Of a stretch of DNA of 64,000 bases, positions 54,394-63,257 are shown piece by piece. The translations under genes were made by a program, and so were the position numbers. The stretch's first letter is position 1. Every line of letters starts with the position of its first letter. The notes under the pieces are model-generated. The model saw only the letters and a program-made list of their open reading frames with translations, was not told the origin of the DNA and ran no database searches. Source of the stretch: an uncultured Cohaesibacter sp. (GTDB taxonomy: Bacteria > Pseudomonadota > Alphaproteobacteria > Rhizobiales > Cohaesibacteraceae); contig NZ_OY761553.1 in the NCBI RefSeq assembly GCF_963664735.1, positions 4,399,001 to 4,463,000 on the forward strand, written 5' to 3'.

Positions 54394-57300
54394 CAGATGA
54401 TCCATCCCGGCCACAAGCGGCAGCGACCCCTCCGGCCAAGGGGCCGGTGCCGAATTCGGGTGCCGTTTCGCCCGAGCAGTTGGGGGCGATGCGGCCCCGG
54501 GCCTATGCCGAATTGTGCGTGACTTCCAACTTCACCTTCCTTGCCGGGGCCTCTCATCCGGAGGAACTGGTCATTCGCGCCGCCGAACTGGGGCTGGAGG
54601 CGATTGCGATCACCGACCGGAATTCTCTGGCCGGAGTGGTGCGGGCCTATTCGGCGCTCAAGGAATTGCGGCGACAGATCAAGGAGCAGGCCGACAAGCT
54701 GGCCGACAAGCTGGCCGACGACAGGCAAGCCGACAAGCAACAGGCAGCCATCAGGCTGCGTTCCAGTCAGCGGGTCGATCCGTCCAGCCGTCAGGCGCTG
54801 GAGCCGGAAGGCTCCGGCGAGCTGTCACCATCCGAGGTGGTGAAATTGCCGCGCCTGATTGTCGGGGCGCGGCTGGTGCTTGAGGATAGTGCGCTTCACT
54901 GGCTGGCCCTGCCGACGGACCGGGCTGCCTATCAGCGGCTGACGCGGCTGTTGACCCTTGGCAAGCGGCGGGCCGAAAAGGGGGAATGCCTGCTGCATTT
55001 TGCCGATCTTCTTGAGGCATGTTCTGGCATGATGCTGATTGCCCTGCCACAGGCGGGGCTGGAACATCCTGATGTGGAGCGGCAGATCCGGCAGATGGTG
55101 AGCCAGTTTCCCGGTGCCGTGTTTCTGGGGGCTGCTCCGGCCTATAATGGTTCCGATCAGGCATGGTTCGATGCCTGCGCAGCCCTTGCCTATCGGTTGG
55201 CCGCGCCCATGGTGGCCGTGGGCGATGTGCTCATGCATCACGGGCGGCGGCGGCAGCTGGCCGATGTGCTGACCTGCCTCAGGGAGCATATCACCATCGA
55301 CGCCATCGGTTCACGGGCTCTGCCCAATGCGGAGCGGCGACTGAAGGGCGCGGGCGACATGGTGCGGCTTTATCGTCGCCATCCGGCAGCGATCCGGCGG
55401 GCATGCGAAATCGCCATGCGCTGTAGCTTTGCCCTTGATGAGCTGAGCTATGAATATCCCGATGAAGTGGCGGGGGAGGAAAGCCCGCAGGCGCGGCTAG
55501 AGCGGCTGACCAATGCAGGATTGGTCTGGCGCTATCCGCAAGGGGTGCCGGAGAAGTCCCGCGCCTTGGCGGACAAGGAGCTGGCGCTGGTCGGCAAGCT
55601 CGGCTTTGCTGCCTATTTTCTGACGGTGCATGACATCGTGCAGTTTGCTCGCAGCAAAGACATTCTCTGTCAGGGGCGGGGGTCTGCGGCCAATTCCATT
55701 CTCTGCTTTGCCCTTGGCATTACCGATGTCGCGCCTGAGACGATTACCATGGTGTTCGAGCGTTTTGTCTCGGAGCATCGCGGCGAGCCGCCCGATATCG
55801 ACGTGGATTTCGAGCATGAGCGGCGCGAGGAGGTGATCCAGCATATTTATGAGAAATATGGGCGTCATCGGGCAGGACTGTGCGCTACGGTCATTCACTT
55901 CCGCACCCGCTCGGCGATCCGCGAGGTGGGCAAGGTGATGGGGCTGTCGCAGGATGTGACGGCGGCTCTGTCGGGACAGATCTGGGGCTGGTCGAGCGAC
56001 GGGGTCGACCTCAAGCGGATGCGCGAGCTGGGACTTGATCCGGGAGATCGGCGGCTGATGCAGACCATCGCGCTGATTGCCGAGATCATCGGTTTCCCGC
56101 GTCATCTCTCCCAGCATGTGGGTGGCTTCATCATCACCCGCGGGCGGCTGGACGAGCTGTGTCCGATCGAGAATGCGGCGATGGAAGATCGCACCATCAT
56201 CGAGTGGGACAAAGATGATATTGATGCGCTGGGTATTCTCAAGGTGGATATTCTGAGCCTTGGCATGCTGACCTGCATTCGCAAGAGCTTCGATCTGCTC
56301 AAGGAGCATGAGGGGCTTGAGCATAGCATCGGCTCGGTGCCGCAGGAGGACGGGGCAACCTATGACATGTTGTGCGTGGCCGATGCGGTGGGGGTGTTTC
56401 AGGTCGAGAGCCGGGCGCAGATGAATTTTCTGCCGCGGATGCGACCGCGCACCTTCTATGATCTGGTGGTCGAGGTGGCGATTGTCCGGCCCGGTCCCAT
56501 TCAGGGCGGGATGGTGCATCCCTATATCAACCGGCGGCAGGGGCGGGAGAAGGTCTGGTTTCCTTCCCGGGCGCTGGAAGAGGTGCTGGGCAAAACGCTC
56601 GGGGTACCGCTGTTTCAGGAACAGGCGATGCAGATTGCCGTGGTGGCGGCGGGCTTCAGCCCCGAGGAGGCCGACCGGCTGCGGCGCTCGCTGGCCACCT
56701 TCCGCCGGATGGGGACCATCCACAGCTTCAAGGAACGCTTTGTCGGCGGCATGCTGGAGCGGGGCTATGAGCGGGATTTTGCCGAACGCTGCTTTTCCCA
56801 GATCGAGGGCTTTGGCGAATATGGCTTCCCCGAAAGCCATGCGGCGGCCTTTGCGATGCTGGCCTATGTGTCGGCATGGCTGAAATGCCATCATCCGGCG
56901 ATCTTTGCCTGTGCGCTGCTCAATTCCCAGCCGATGGGCTTTTATGCGCCAGCTCAGATCGTGCGGGATGCGCGCGAGCATGGCATTGAGATCCGGCCCA
57001 TCTGCGTCAATAACAGCGGCTGGGACAATCTGCTGGAGCGGAGGTTGGACGGAGCACTGGCCATCCGGCTGGGCTTTCGCCAGATCAAGGGTTTTTCCTC
57101 TGAGGATGCGGACTGGATCGTGGCGGCGCGCGGCAATGGCTATCCCGATCCGCAGAGCGTCTGGCAGCGGGCGGGCCTCAGGGGCGGGGCGATGGAACGG
57201 CTTGCCGAGGCTGACGCCTTTGTCAGCATGGAGATGGGGCGGCGCGAGGCGCTCTGGCAGGTCAAGGCCTTTGCCGCGCTCAAGCCCTTGCCGCTGTTCA

Positions 57301-57896
57301 ATGATCCGATTGACGGGGAATGCATCAACGAGCCTGCCGTGACCTTGCCGCAGATGCATCTGGGCGAGGAGGTGGTGGAGGATTATGTCTCCATGCGCCT
57401 GTCTCTGCGGGCTCACCCGATGGAGCTGCTGCGCCCGTCTATGCCGGATCTGACGACCAACGGCGATCTGATGGACTCGATGCAAAAGCGGGTCACCGTG
57501 TGCGGATTGGTCATCACCCGCCAACGCCCCGGCACGGCGTCGGGCGTTATCTTTCTGACGTTGGAAGATGAAACGGGCGTTGCCAATGTCGTCGTCTGGC
57601 CCAAGGTCTACAAGGCTTTCCGGCGGGCGGTGATTTCGGGCCGCTTGCTCAGGGTGCATGGCACGCTGCAAAAGGAAGGCATCGTGGTGCATCTGATTGC
57701 CGAGCGGGTGGAGGATTTGTCACATCGGCTTTCCGAGCTTGGGCACCCGCTGGATGATGCGGTCGGCATCACCAATCCGCAGGCCGATGAAGCGCCGCGG
57801 GGGCGTCCGGCCAGAGGGCTGGAGAGGGTTCCCTCGCGGGCCCGTCACCCGCGCGAGCAGGCCAAGAAACTGTTTCCCAGTCGCGATTTTCATTAG
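54390..57896 (+). CDS. dnaE2: Error-prone DNA polymerase III alpha subunit DnaE2
   Basis: 1168 residues. PHP domain (RAYAELCVTSNFTFLAGASHPEELV, HxH region) followed by the C-family polymerase core with PDIDVDFEHERR (catalytic D469-D473 region), GRGSAANSILCFALGIT and WDKDDIDALGILKVDIL, then an OB/tail with GLVITRQRPGTASGVIFLTLEDETG. It performs translesion synthesis and SOS mutagenesis with ImuA/ImuB. About 60 extra residues (R94 to 153) sit within the PHP domain. Very GC-rich locally. ATG overlaps imuB stop. Confidence 0.96.
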   Translation: MTDDPSRPQAAATPPAKGPVPNSGAVSPEQLGAMRPRAYAELCVTSNFTFLAGASHPEELVIRAAELGLEAIAITDRNSLAGVVRAYSALKELRRQIKEQADKLADKLADDRQADKQQAAIRLRSSQRVDPSSRQALEPEGSGELSPSEVVKLPRLIVGARLVLEDSALHWLALPTDRAAYQRLTRLLTLGKRRAEKGECLLHFADLLEACSGMMLIALPQAGLEHPDVERQIRQMVSQFPGAVFLGAAPAYNGSDQAWFDACAALAYRLAAPMVAVGDVLMHHGRRRQLADVLTCLREHITIDAIGSRALPNAERRLKGAGDMVRLYRRHPAAIRRACEIAMRCSFALDELSYEYPDEVAGEESPQARLERLTNAGLVWRYPQGVPEKSRALADKELALVGKLGFAAYFLTVHDIVQFARSKDILCQGRGSAANSILCFALGITDVAPETITMVFERFVSEHRGEPPDIDVDFEHERREEVIQHIYEKYGRHRAGLCATVIHFRTRSAIREVGKVMGLSQDVTAALSGQIWGWSSDGVDLKRMRELGLDPGDRRLMQTIALIAEIIGFPRHLSQHVGGFIITRGRLDELCPIENAAMEDRTIIEWDKDDIDALGILKVDILSLGMLTCIRKSFDLLKEHEGLEHSIGSVPQEDGATYDMLCVADAVGVFQVESRAQMNFLPRMRPRTFYDLVVEVAIVRPGPIQGGMVHPYINRRQGREKVWFPSRALEEVLGKTLGVPLFQEQAMQIAVVAAGFSPEEADRLRRSLATFRRMGTIHSFKERFVGGMLERGYERDFAERCFSQIEGFGEYGFPESHAAAFAMLAYVSAWLKCHHPAIFACALLNSQPMGFYAPAQIVRDAREHGIEIRPICVNNSGWDNLLERRLDGALAIRLGFRQIKGFSSEDADWIVAARGNGYPDPQSVWQRAGLRGGAMERLAEADAFVSMEMGRREALWQVKAFAALKPLPLFNDPIDGECINEPAVTLPQMHLGEEVVEDYVSMRLSLRAHPMELLRPSMPDLTTNGDLMDSMQKRVTVCGLVITRQRPGTASGVIFLTLEDETGVANVVVWPKVYKAFRRAVISGRLLRVHGTLQKEGIVVHLIAERVEDLSHRLSELGHPLDDAVGITNPQADEAPRGRPARGLERVPSRARHPREQAKKLFPSRDFH
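54690..54740 (+). repeat. Direct repeats in the dnaE2 PHP insertion
   Basis: The unit GCCGACAAGCTG occurs twice in tandem (54690, 54702), with a truncated third copy at 54714 and a further GCCGACAAGC at 54729, encoding an ADKLADKLAD-type stretch. Confidence 0.8.
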
Positions 57897-58092
57897 GGAA
57901 CATTTTGTCAGAATTGTTTCTTATTTGCGGATCAGTTGGGCCATGAAATTCGTTTTCCCCAAGGCTTGGCAATCATGGTCTCTTTCTTTTGCGAGTGCGA
58001 AATGAGGGGAATGAGAAAATTGTGTGCAATTGCTAATTTTTTGAGCAAAAAGACGAAATCAGAATGAGCAGGCGCAGCGTCGGAACCTTTTC

Positions 58093-58108
58093 GTGAAACC
58101 GATTTCGG
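58093..58108. promoter_or_regulatory. Operator 1 of the LacI-type regulator (near-palindrome)
   Basis: GTGAAACCGATTTCGG shares the GAAACCG-TTTCGG core with operator 2 and is typical of LacI/GalR sites. Confidence 0.65.
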
Positions 58109-58173
58109 TCCTTTTATTTCAATAACATGCCTGAATCTGCTGGTTAGCCAAAAGGTGCATATGCTTGCGGTTG

Positions 58174-58189
58174 CCGAAACCGGTTTCGG
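58174..58189. promoter_or_regulatory. Operator 2 of the LacI-type regulator (perfect palindrome)
   Basis: CCGAAACCGGTTTCGG is a 16-bp perfect palindrome with the central CG typical of LacI-family operators, 27 bp before the regulator start. Confidence 0.78.
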
Positions 58190-58216
58190 AACGCAGACTT
58201 GATGCGGGAGGATGCC

Positions 58217-59293
58217 GTGAACAAGACTGAAGACCATAACAGCGAAGGGCGTCAGAATAAAAAATCTCGGGTCACCATCAAGGAAGTGGCATATGCATTG
58301 GGCATTTCCAAGAGCACTGTGTCACGCGCTTTGAATGGCTATCCGGATATCGCGGAGAATACGCGACTGACCGTTCAACGCATGGCGCAGGAGCTGGGCT
58401 ATAAGCCCATGATCCATGCGCAGGCCATTCGAACCGGTCTTGTTCGATCTCTTGGCATGGTGCTCAATGCGGACAGCCATGATGGACACCGGCCATTTCT
58501 TGCCAATTTCATCGATGGCATCTCGCGGCGTGCCAGTCAGGATAACTGGACCCTGACGGTTGCCACGGCAAACCATGCTTTGGGCGTGTTGACGACAATC
58601 AAGCGCCTTTGTGACGAGCACACGGTTGACGGCTTCATTCTGCCACGCACGCGCATTGAAGATCCAAGAGTGCACTATCTGGTCAAGGCGCATGTCCCCT
58701 TCATCATGTTCGGGCGCACCGGCGATGACAGGGATTGCGGCTGGTATGACATTGACGCGGCAAAAGCGATGCAAGAGGCGGTGCTGCGACTTGCGGGCAT
58801 GGGGCATCAGCGCATCGGTTTCATTAACGGGCTGGAGCGCTATATGTATGCCAAAGTGCGCTATGAGGGCTATTGTTCGGGGCTCCGGAAAGCAGGGCTT
58901 GGCTATGATGATCTTCTGGTGCGCCATGATGCGGTGACCCGCAAGGATGGCGCGCGGGAAGGCGCCGCCTTGCTGGATTTGCCTGAACGGCCCACGGCCA
59001 TTATTTGCGCGGTGGATTTGGCCGCTCTCGGTGTCTACCGCGCTGCCAACGAACGCGGATTGGCCATTGGTCGTGACATATCAATCATTTCTTACGACGG
59101 CATTGCTGAGGGGGAATATGCAACCCCGCCACTTACCAGCTTTTTCGTCGACAACAGGGTCGCGGGGGAACATCTCGCCGACCTTCTTATCAGGCGTATC
59201 CAGGGGGAAATGCCTGAAACGCTTCGCCAACTGGGGGAGGCGCAATTGATCGTGCGGGCTTCTGATGGTCCGCCGGTCATTCGATCCGCTTAA
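58217..59293 (+). CDS. LacI-family transcriptional regulator (AglR-like)
   Basis: 358 residues. DNA-binding HTH VTIKEVAYALGISKSTVSRALNGYPDIAENT with hinge, then a periplasmic-binding-protein-like effector domain (GFILPRTRIEDPRV, DIDAAKAMQEAVLRLAGMGHQRIGFI, ISIISYDGIAEGEYATPPLTSF). It resembles rhizobial AglR, the regulator of alpha-glucoside uptake. GTG 58217 is chosen because GGGAGG sits five bases upstream; ATG 58202 is an alternative. The two operators upstream suggest autoregulation. The uptake genes follow in the same direction. Confidence 0.9.
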   Translation: MNKTEDHNSEGRQNKKSRVTIKEVAYALGISKSTVSRALNGYPDIAENTRLTVQRMAQELGYKPMIHAQAIRTGLVRSLGMVLNADSHDGHRPFLANFIDGISRRASQDNWTLTVATANHALGVLTTIKRLCDEHTVDGFILPRTRIEDPRVHYLVKAHVPFIMFGRTGDDRDCGWYDIDAAKAMQEAVLRLAGMGHQRIGFINGLERYMYAKVRYEGYCSGLRKAGLGYDDLLVRHDAVTRKDGAREGAALLDLPERPTAIICAVDLAALGVYRAANERGLAIGRDISIISYDGIAEGEYATPPLTSFFVDNRVAGEHLADLLIRRIQGEMPETLRQLGEAQLIVRASDGPPVIRSA

Positions 59294-59329
59294 TCACTTT
59301 CACATTGTTACTATTTGGGAGGTTTGACA

Positions 59330-60694
59330 ATGACATTATCTGCAGGCAGCAAACGCTTGACCGGTCTTCTGGTCGGAACGGCGCTTGCCCTTGGATGCAC
59401 AGTGGTAACTTCATCTGCTGAGGGTATCCGCTTCTGGACGACGGAGGAACAGACGCCGCGTCTGGCTCGCCAGCAAGCGATGGCAAAGGACTTCGAAGCG
59501 AAAACCGGCATCTCTGTTGAGGTTATTCCGGTGACCGAAAAAGATCTTGGCACGCGTGCAACAGCTGCTTTTGCTGCTGGCGATCTTCCAGACGTCATCT
59601 ATCATCCGCTGCAATATGCTCTGCCTTGGGTGGAAGCTGGTATTCTTGATGCTGATGCGGCAACCGAAGTGATCGATAATCTGGGCAAGGACACTTATGC
59701 TCCGGGCGCGCTGTCCATGGCCGCGACCGAAAACGGTTATGCTTCTGTGCCGGTGGATGGCTGGACGCAAATGATCGTCTATCGCATGGACCTGTTCAAG
59801 GAAAAGGGCCTGAAGGCACCATCCACCTATGCTGATGTGGAAGCTGCCATCAAGGCTTTGCATAATCCGCCTGAAATGTACGGCTTTGTCGCCGCTACCA
59901 AGGTGGATGAAAACTTCATGAGCCAGGTTCTTGAGCATGTCTTCCTGGCCAACGGCGTGTCCCCCGTCGATAAAGATGGCTTCAAAGAGCTCGATGTCAA
60001 AAAGACAACCGAGGTGCTCGACTTCTACAAGGCCGTGGTCAAGGCTTCTCCTCCGGGCGAACTTTACTGGAAACAGTCGCGTGAGCTCTATTTTGCAGGC
60101 AAGGCTGCGATGATCATCTGGTCACCGTTCATTCTTGACGAACTGGCTGGCCTGAGGGATTCGGCTCCTCCGACCATCAATGATGATCCGACAAGCCCGG
60201 AACTGGCTTCGAAAACCGGTATCGTGACCAATTTCGCTGGTCCATCCAATGGGGGTGGGGCTGCATGGGGTGACATCCGCTATTTTGGCATCACCTCGGA
60301 TGCAGACATCGAAGCGGCTGAGAAATTCGTCGAATATTCTATGAATGAAGGCTACACCCAGACCCTTGCGATTGCGCCGGAAGGCAAGTTCCCTGTTCGT
60401 CGTGGGGATGCTGAAAATCCGACCAAATTCATTGATGCATGGTCCAAACTACCGGTTGGTGTGGATCGCAAGAAACCGCTTGCTGATCTTTATCCTGAAG
60501 AAATGATTGGTGAAATCGTTTCTGGTCTCGACGTTGCCCAGCGTTGGGGCGTTAAGGAAGGTCAGTTGGCGCTGGCTTCCAAGATGATCAACTCTCAGGT
60601 CTTCAATCAGGTCGTTCGCAAATATGTCGACGGTGTGATTGGTGCCGAAGAAGCTGTTGCATCGCTCAACGAAGAATTGGCCAAAATCAAATAG
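59330..60694 (+). CDS. ABC transporter sugar-binding protein (family 1)
   Basis: 454 residues with a signal peptide (KRLTGLLVGTALALGCTVVTSSAEG) and an extracellular binding fold: FWTTEEQTPRLARQQAM, GDLPDVIYHPLQYALPWVEAGI and the C-terminal WGVKEGQLALASKMI. Periplasmic capture of the transported solute. ATG 59330 has GGGAGG upstream; TTG 59315 adds five residues. First structural gene after the regulator, 36 bp downstream. Confidence 0.9.
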   Translation: MTLSAGSKRLTGLLVGTALALGCTVVTSSAEGIRFWTTEEQTPRLARQQAMAKDFEAKTGISVEVIPVTEKDLGTRATAAFAAGDLPDVIYHPLQYALPWVEAGILDADAATEVIDNLGKDTYAPGALSMAATENGYASVPVDGWTQMIVYRMDLFKEKGLKAPSTYADVEAAIKALHNPPEMYGFVAATKVDENFMSQVLEHVFLANGVSPVDKDGFKELDVKKTTEVLDFYKAVVKASPPGELYWKQSRELYFAGKAAMIIWSPFILDELAGLRDSAPPTINDDPTSPELASKTGIVTNFAGPSNGGGAAWGDIRYFGITSDADIEAAEKFVEYSMNEGYTQTLAIAPEGKFPVRRGDAENPTKFIDAWSKLPVGVDRKKPLADLYPEEMIGEIVSGLDVAQRWGVKEGQLALASKMINSQVFNQVVRKYVDGVIGAEEAVASLNEELAKIK

Positions 60695-60721
60695 GTCTTT
60701 GACTTGATATGGATCGCGCCG

Positions 60722-60760
60722 GACGGCTCTTGGCTGCCCGGCGCGGCAAAGGGAGCCGTC
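60722..60760 (+). repeat. Hairpin between binding-protein and permease genes
   Basis: GACGGCTC pairs perfectly with GAGCCGTC around a 23-nt loop just before the permease start. Such hairpins often keep the binding-protein mRNA more abundant than that of the membrane genes. Confidence 0.5.
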
Positions 60761-60763
60761 TTA

Positions 60764-62053
60764 ATGTCGACAACAGAATATTCCGCCAGCGCAAAGGGGC
60801 TGGGACCTTCGCGGGCTGCGATAGCGCCTCCTCCCTCAGGGCCTTTGGCCAAACGGGAAGCGCGCCTTGCTTGGGGTCTGCTAACGCCAACTCTTTTGAG
60901 TGTGGCGCTTGTAATCATACTGCCCCTGTTGACCATTTTCTGGATCAGTGCCAAGCCTATCGGATTGAGTGACCTCAGGCCAACGAAGCCGGATGTCTAT
61001 GAACGGATGCGGGGCAAGGTGAAATCTGCCGGAGACGAAGCGCTCGTTGAATATCGCCTGACCAACTCTTCGCGCGAAAAGCCGATTGCCCATGTAACCA
61101 TGAAGGATGCGTGGCCAGCCGGTCTCAAGCCTGTTGAGCTTGATGATCGCTGTCAGATTGCTGCCGGTACTCTGTCTTGTGACTTGGGCGATTGGGCGGC
61201 CGGTTATCGGGAGAAATTGCAAATCAAGGTCGTGGCAGATCAGGCTTTTATCGATGGCGGCGTGAGTATTCGCGATACCGAGCCCGCGATGAACGGAAAA
61301 GCTTCGTCTGATCTGTTCAATCTCACCTTCACCTGGGAGAATTTTCGCGCTGTTTTTGATAGCGGCGAGTTTCTTGAAGTGCTTTGGGTGACCCTTTTCT
61401 ATACCATCGTCGGAACGATTGGGGCGCTTGTGGTCGGCATGCTTGCCGCCCTGATGCTGAACAAGAGCTTCACTGGGCAGGGTATCTTGCGCGGGCTCTT
61501 TCTGTTCCCTTATGTGGCGCCTGTTATCGCCGTTGCCTTTACATGGGTGACGTTGCTTGATCCCTTCTCCGGATCTTTCAATGCTCTTTTGGTGCAGATG
61601 GGCCTCGTTGATACACCAATCAATTTCTTCGGTCAGCGACCGCTGGCCCTGTTTACGGTTACTGCCTTCGAGATCTGGCGCTATTTCCCGCTTTCCTTCC
61701 TGTTTATTCTGGCGCGCATGCAGTCAATCGATCACGATATGTATGAAGCGGCCGATATGGATGGGGCGTCTCCGTTCCAGAAATTCTATTATCTCTCGCT
61801 GCCGCAACTGATGGGCATTCTGTCGGTGCTGTTCCTGTTGCGCTTCATCTGGACCTTCAACAAGTTCGACGACATCTTCCTGATGACAGGCGGCAATGCG
61901 GGCACGCGCACGCTCACAGTGAACGTATATGAGCAGGCCTTTGCCGTTTCCAATATCGGGGCAGGGGCGGCTGTGGCCGTGGTGATCTTCGGCTGTCTTC
62001 TGGCCTTCTCCTTCTTCTTCTTTAAATTCCTATCACGGGAGGAAGGGCTATGA
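60764..62053 (+). CDS. ABC transporter permease (MalF-type) with periplasmic insert domain
   Basis: 429 residues. The first membrane helix (residues about 34-58) is followed by a ~125-residue loop (66-190), larger than normal in this family outside MalF. Residues about 95-155 (VEYRLTNSSREKPIAHVTMK, LKPVELDDRCQIAAGTLSCDL, REKLQIKVV) resemble a DUF11-type beta-sandwich. Five further helices and the EAA loop (YEAADMDGASPFQKFYYLSLP) complete the permease. ATG 60764 has AAGGGAG upstream. Overlaps the next permease by ATGA. Confidence 0.88.
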   Translation: MSTTEYSASAKGLGPSRAAIAPPPSGPLAKREARLAWGLLTPTLLSVALVIILPLLTIFWISAKPIGLSDLRPTKPDVYERMRGKVKSAGDEALVEYRLTNSSREKPIAHVTMKDAWPAGLKPVELDDRCQIAAGTLSCDLGDWAAGYREKLQIKVVADQAFIDGGVSIRDTEPAMNGKASSDLFNLTFTWENFRAVFDSGEFLEVLWVTLFYTIVGTIGALVVGMLAALMLNKSFTGQGILRGLFLFPYVAPVIAVAFTWVTLLDPFSGSFNALLVQMGLVDTPINFFGQRPLALFTVTAFEIWRYFPLSFLFILARMQSIDHDMYEAADMDGASPFQKFYYLSLPQLMGILSVLFLLRFIWTFNKFDDIFLMTGGNAGTRTLTVNVYEQAFAVSNIGAGAAVAVVIFGCLLAFSFFFFKFLSREEGL

Positions 62054-63249
62054 AACAGGGATATCTTCTTTCGCTGGTGGTGGGGGCTTTATGGAGCCTT
62101 ACCATTATCGTGTGCCTGACCATCGTTATGGCCTTTTCCACGGGGTTGCCTGTGCACCCGATCTGGCTTCTTTCCATCTTGCAAGGGGCAACCGTGGGGC
62201 TGGTCGCCCTTTCGGTCTCCAATCGGTGGCTGGGTCTTCTCATCTCGCTTGGGCTGGTGCTCGGGATCAGTCTGTTCGAGCCCTTTGGCATCAGCCTCGA
62301 GCAGAAAATGTCCGCCCAGCTGATCGGGCTCGCCATTCTGGTTCTGGGGCTCTATTTCCCGCTGCGGGCCATGGTGCACGGGCTTCCCTTTGGCAAGCTG
62401 ACGCGGCATCAGTTTGAAGAGGGCATCGTGCGGTTTCTTACCGGTTTTGGTTATGTCTTCTTTACCGCGATTGTCATCGTGCCTTTCTATGTGATGCTGA
62501 TGACCTCTGTGAAGGGGCAGCAGGCGCTGTTGCTCAATCCGCTGGATTTCTCGATTGATTGGGACAAGGGCTGGGGGCTTCTGCGCTCCTATCAAGAATT
62601 GTTCATGGAGCATAATTTCGGGCGCTACCTGTCTATTTCCTTCTTTGTGTCGGTGGCAACGGTGTTTGTCACGCTGCTGTTCAGCGTGCCCGGCGCCTAT
62701 GCGGTGGCGCGGCTGCGTTTCAAGGGGCAAGCCCTGATGTCTCGCTCGATCCTGCTCATCTATATGGTGCCGATGATCGTGCTGGCTTTGCCGATTTATG
62801 TCGGTTTCTCCATGTTTGGTCTAAGAAACTCGCTGTTCGGGCTGTTGCTGATCTATCCGGTCACCACCATTCCGGTAGCGCTTTATATGCTGCAGGGATA
62901 TTTCCGTGGGCTACCCGGCGAGATCGAGGAGGCGGGGTTGATGGACGGCCTTTCGCGGCTCGGTGTGATCTGGAAGATCACATTACCGTTATCGCTGCCG
63001 GCTCTGGCATCGGTTTCGCTTTATGTCTTCATGATCGCGTGGAACGAATTTCTGCTTGCTTTCATGCTGCTGGATGATCCGGGCAAGTTCACGCTGACCC
63101 GTGGCGTTACAATGCTCAATTCCTCGGAGGTGCCCCGACAGCATCTGATGGCGGGGGCGGTGATTGCAACATTGCCGATCCTCGTGCTTTTCCTCGGACT
63201 TGAGCGCTTCATGACCAAAGGCCTGACCGCAGGCTCTGTTAAAGGATGA
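62050..63249 (+). CDS. ABC transporter permease (MalG-type) with extra N-terminal helices
   Basis: 399 residues. About 115 extra residues with up to four membrane helices precede the canonical permease core, which starts near GYVFFTAIVIVPFYVMLMTSVKG. The EAA motif is EEAGLMDGLSRLGVIWKITLPLSLP. It pairs with the preceding MalF-type permease; no ATPase gene is within the window, so it may be downstream or elsewhere. Ends 8 bp before the hydrolase gene. Confidence 0.9.
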   Translation: MKQGYLLSLVVGALWSLTIIVCLTIVMAFSTGLPVHPIWLLSILQGATVGLVALSVSNRWLGLLISLGLVLGISLFEPFGISLEQKMSAQLIGLAILVLGLYFPLRAMVHGLPFGKLTRHQFEEGIVRFLTGFGYVFFTAIVIVPFYVMLMTSVKGQQALLLNPLDFSIDWDKGWGLLRSYQELFMEHNFGRYLSISFFVSVATVFVTLLFSVPGAYAVARLRFKGQALMSRSILLIYMVPMIVLALPIYVGFSMFGLRNSLFGLLLIYPVTTIPVALYMLQGYFRGLPGEIEEAGLMDGLSRLGVIWKITLPLSLPALASVSLYVFMIAWNEFLLAFMLLDDPGKFTLTRGVTMLNSSEVPRQHLMAGAVIATLPILVLFLGLERFMTKGLTAGSVKG

Positions 63250-63257
63250 CAAGAATA

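Larger units (their letters stand above)
57897..58216. promoter_or_regulatory. Control region of the LacI-type regulator and uptake operon
   Basis: Contains two related palindromic operators (58093-58108; 58174-58189) 81 bp apart centre to centre, plus the start region of the regulator gene. No gene was seen here, and no terminator for dnaE2 was recognised. Confidence 0.6.

Noticed and set aside
55497-57692. 731-codon open frame on the minus strand opposite dnaE2
   Set aside because: It lies wholly antisense to a well-conserved polymerase gene in a GC-rich stretch, where opposite frames stay open by codon bias. The translation is rich in His/Arg/Pro and shows no domain.
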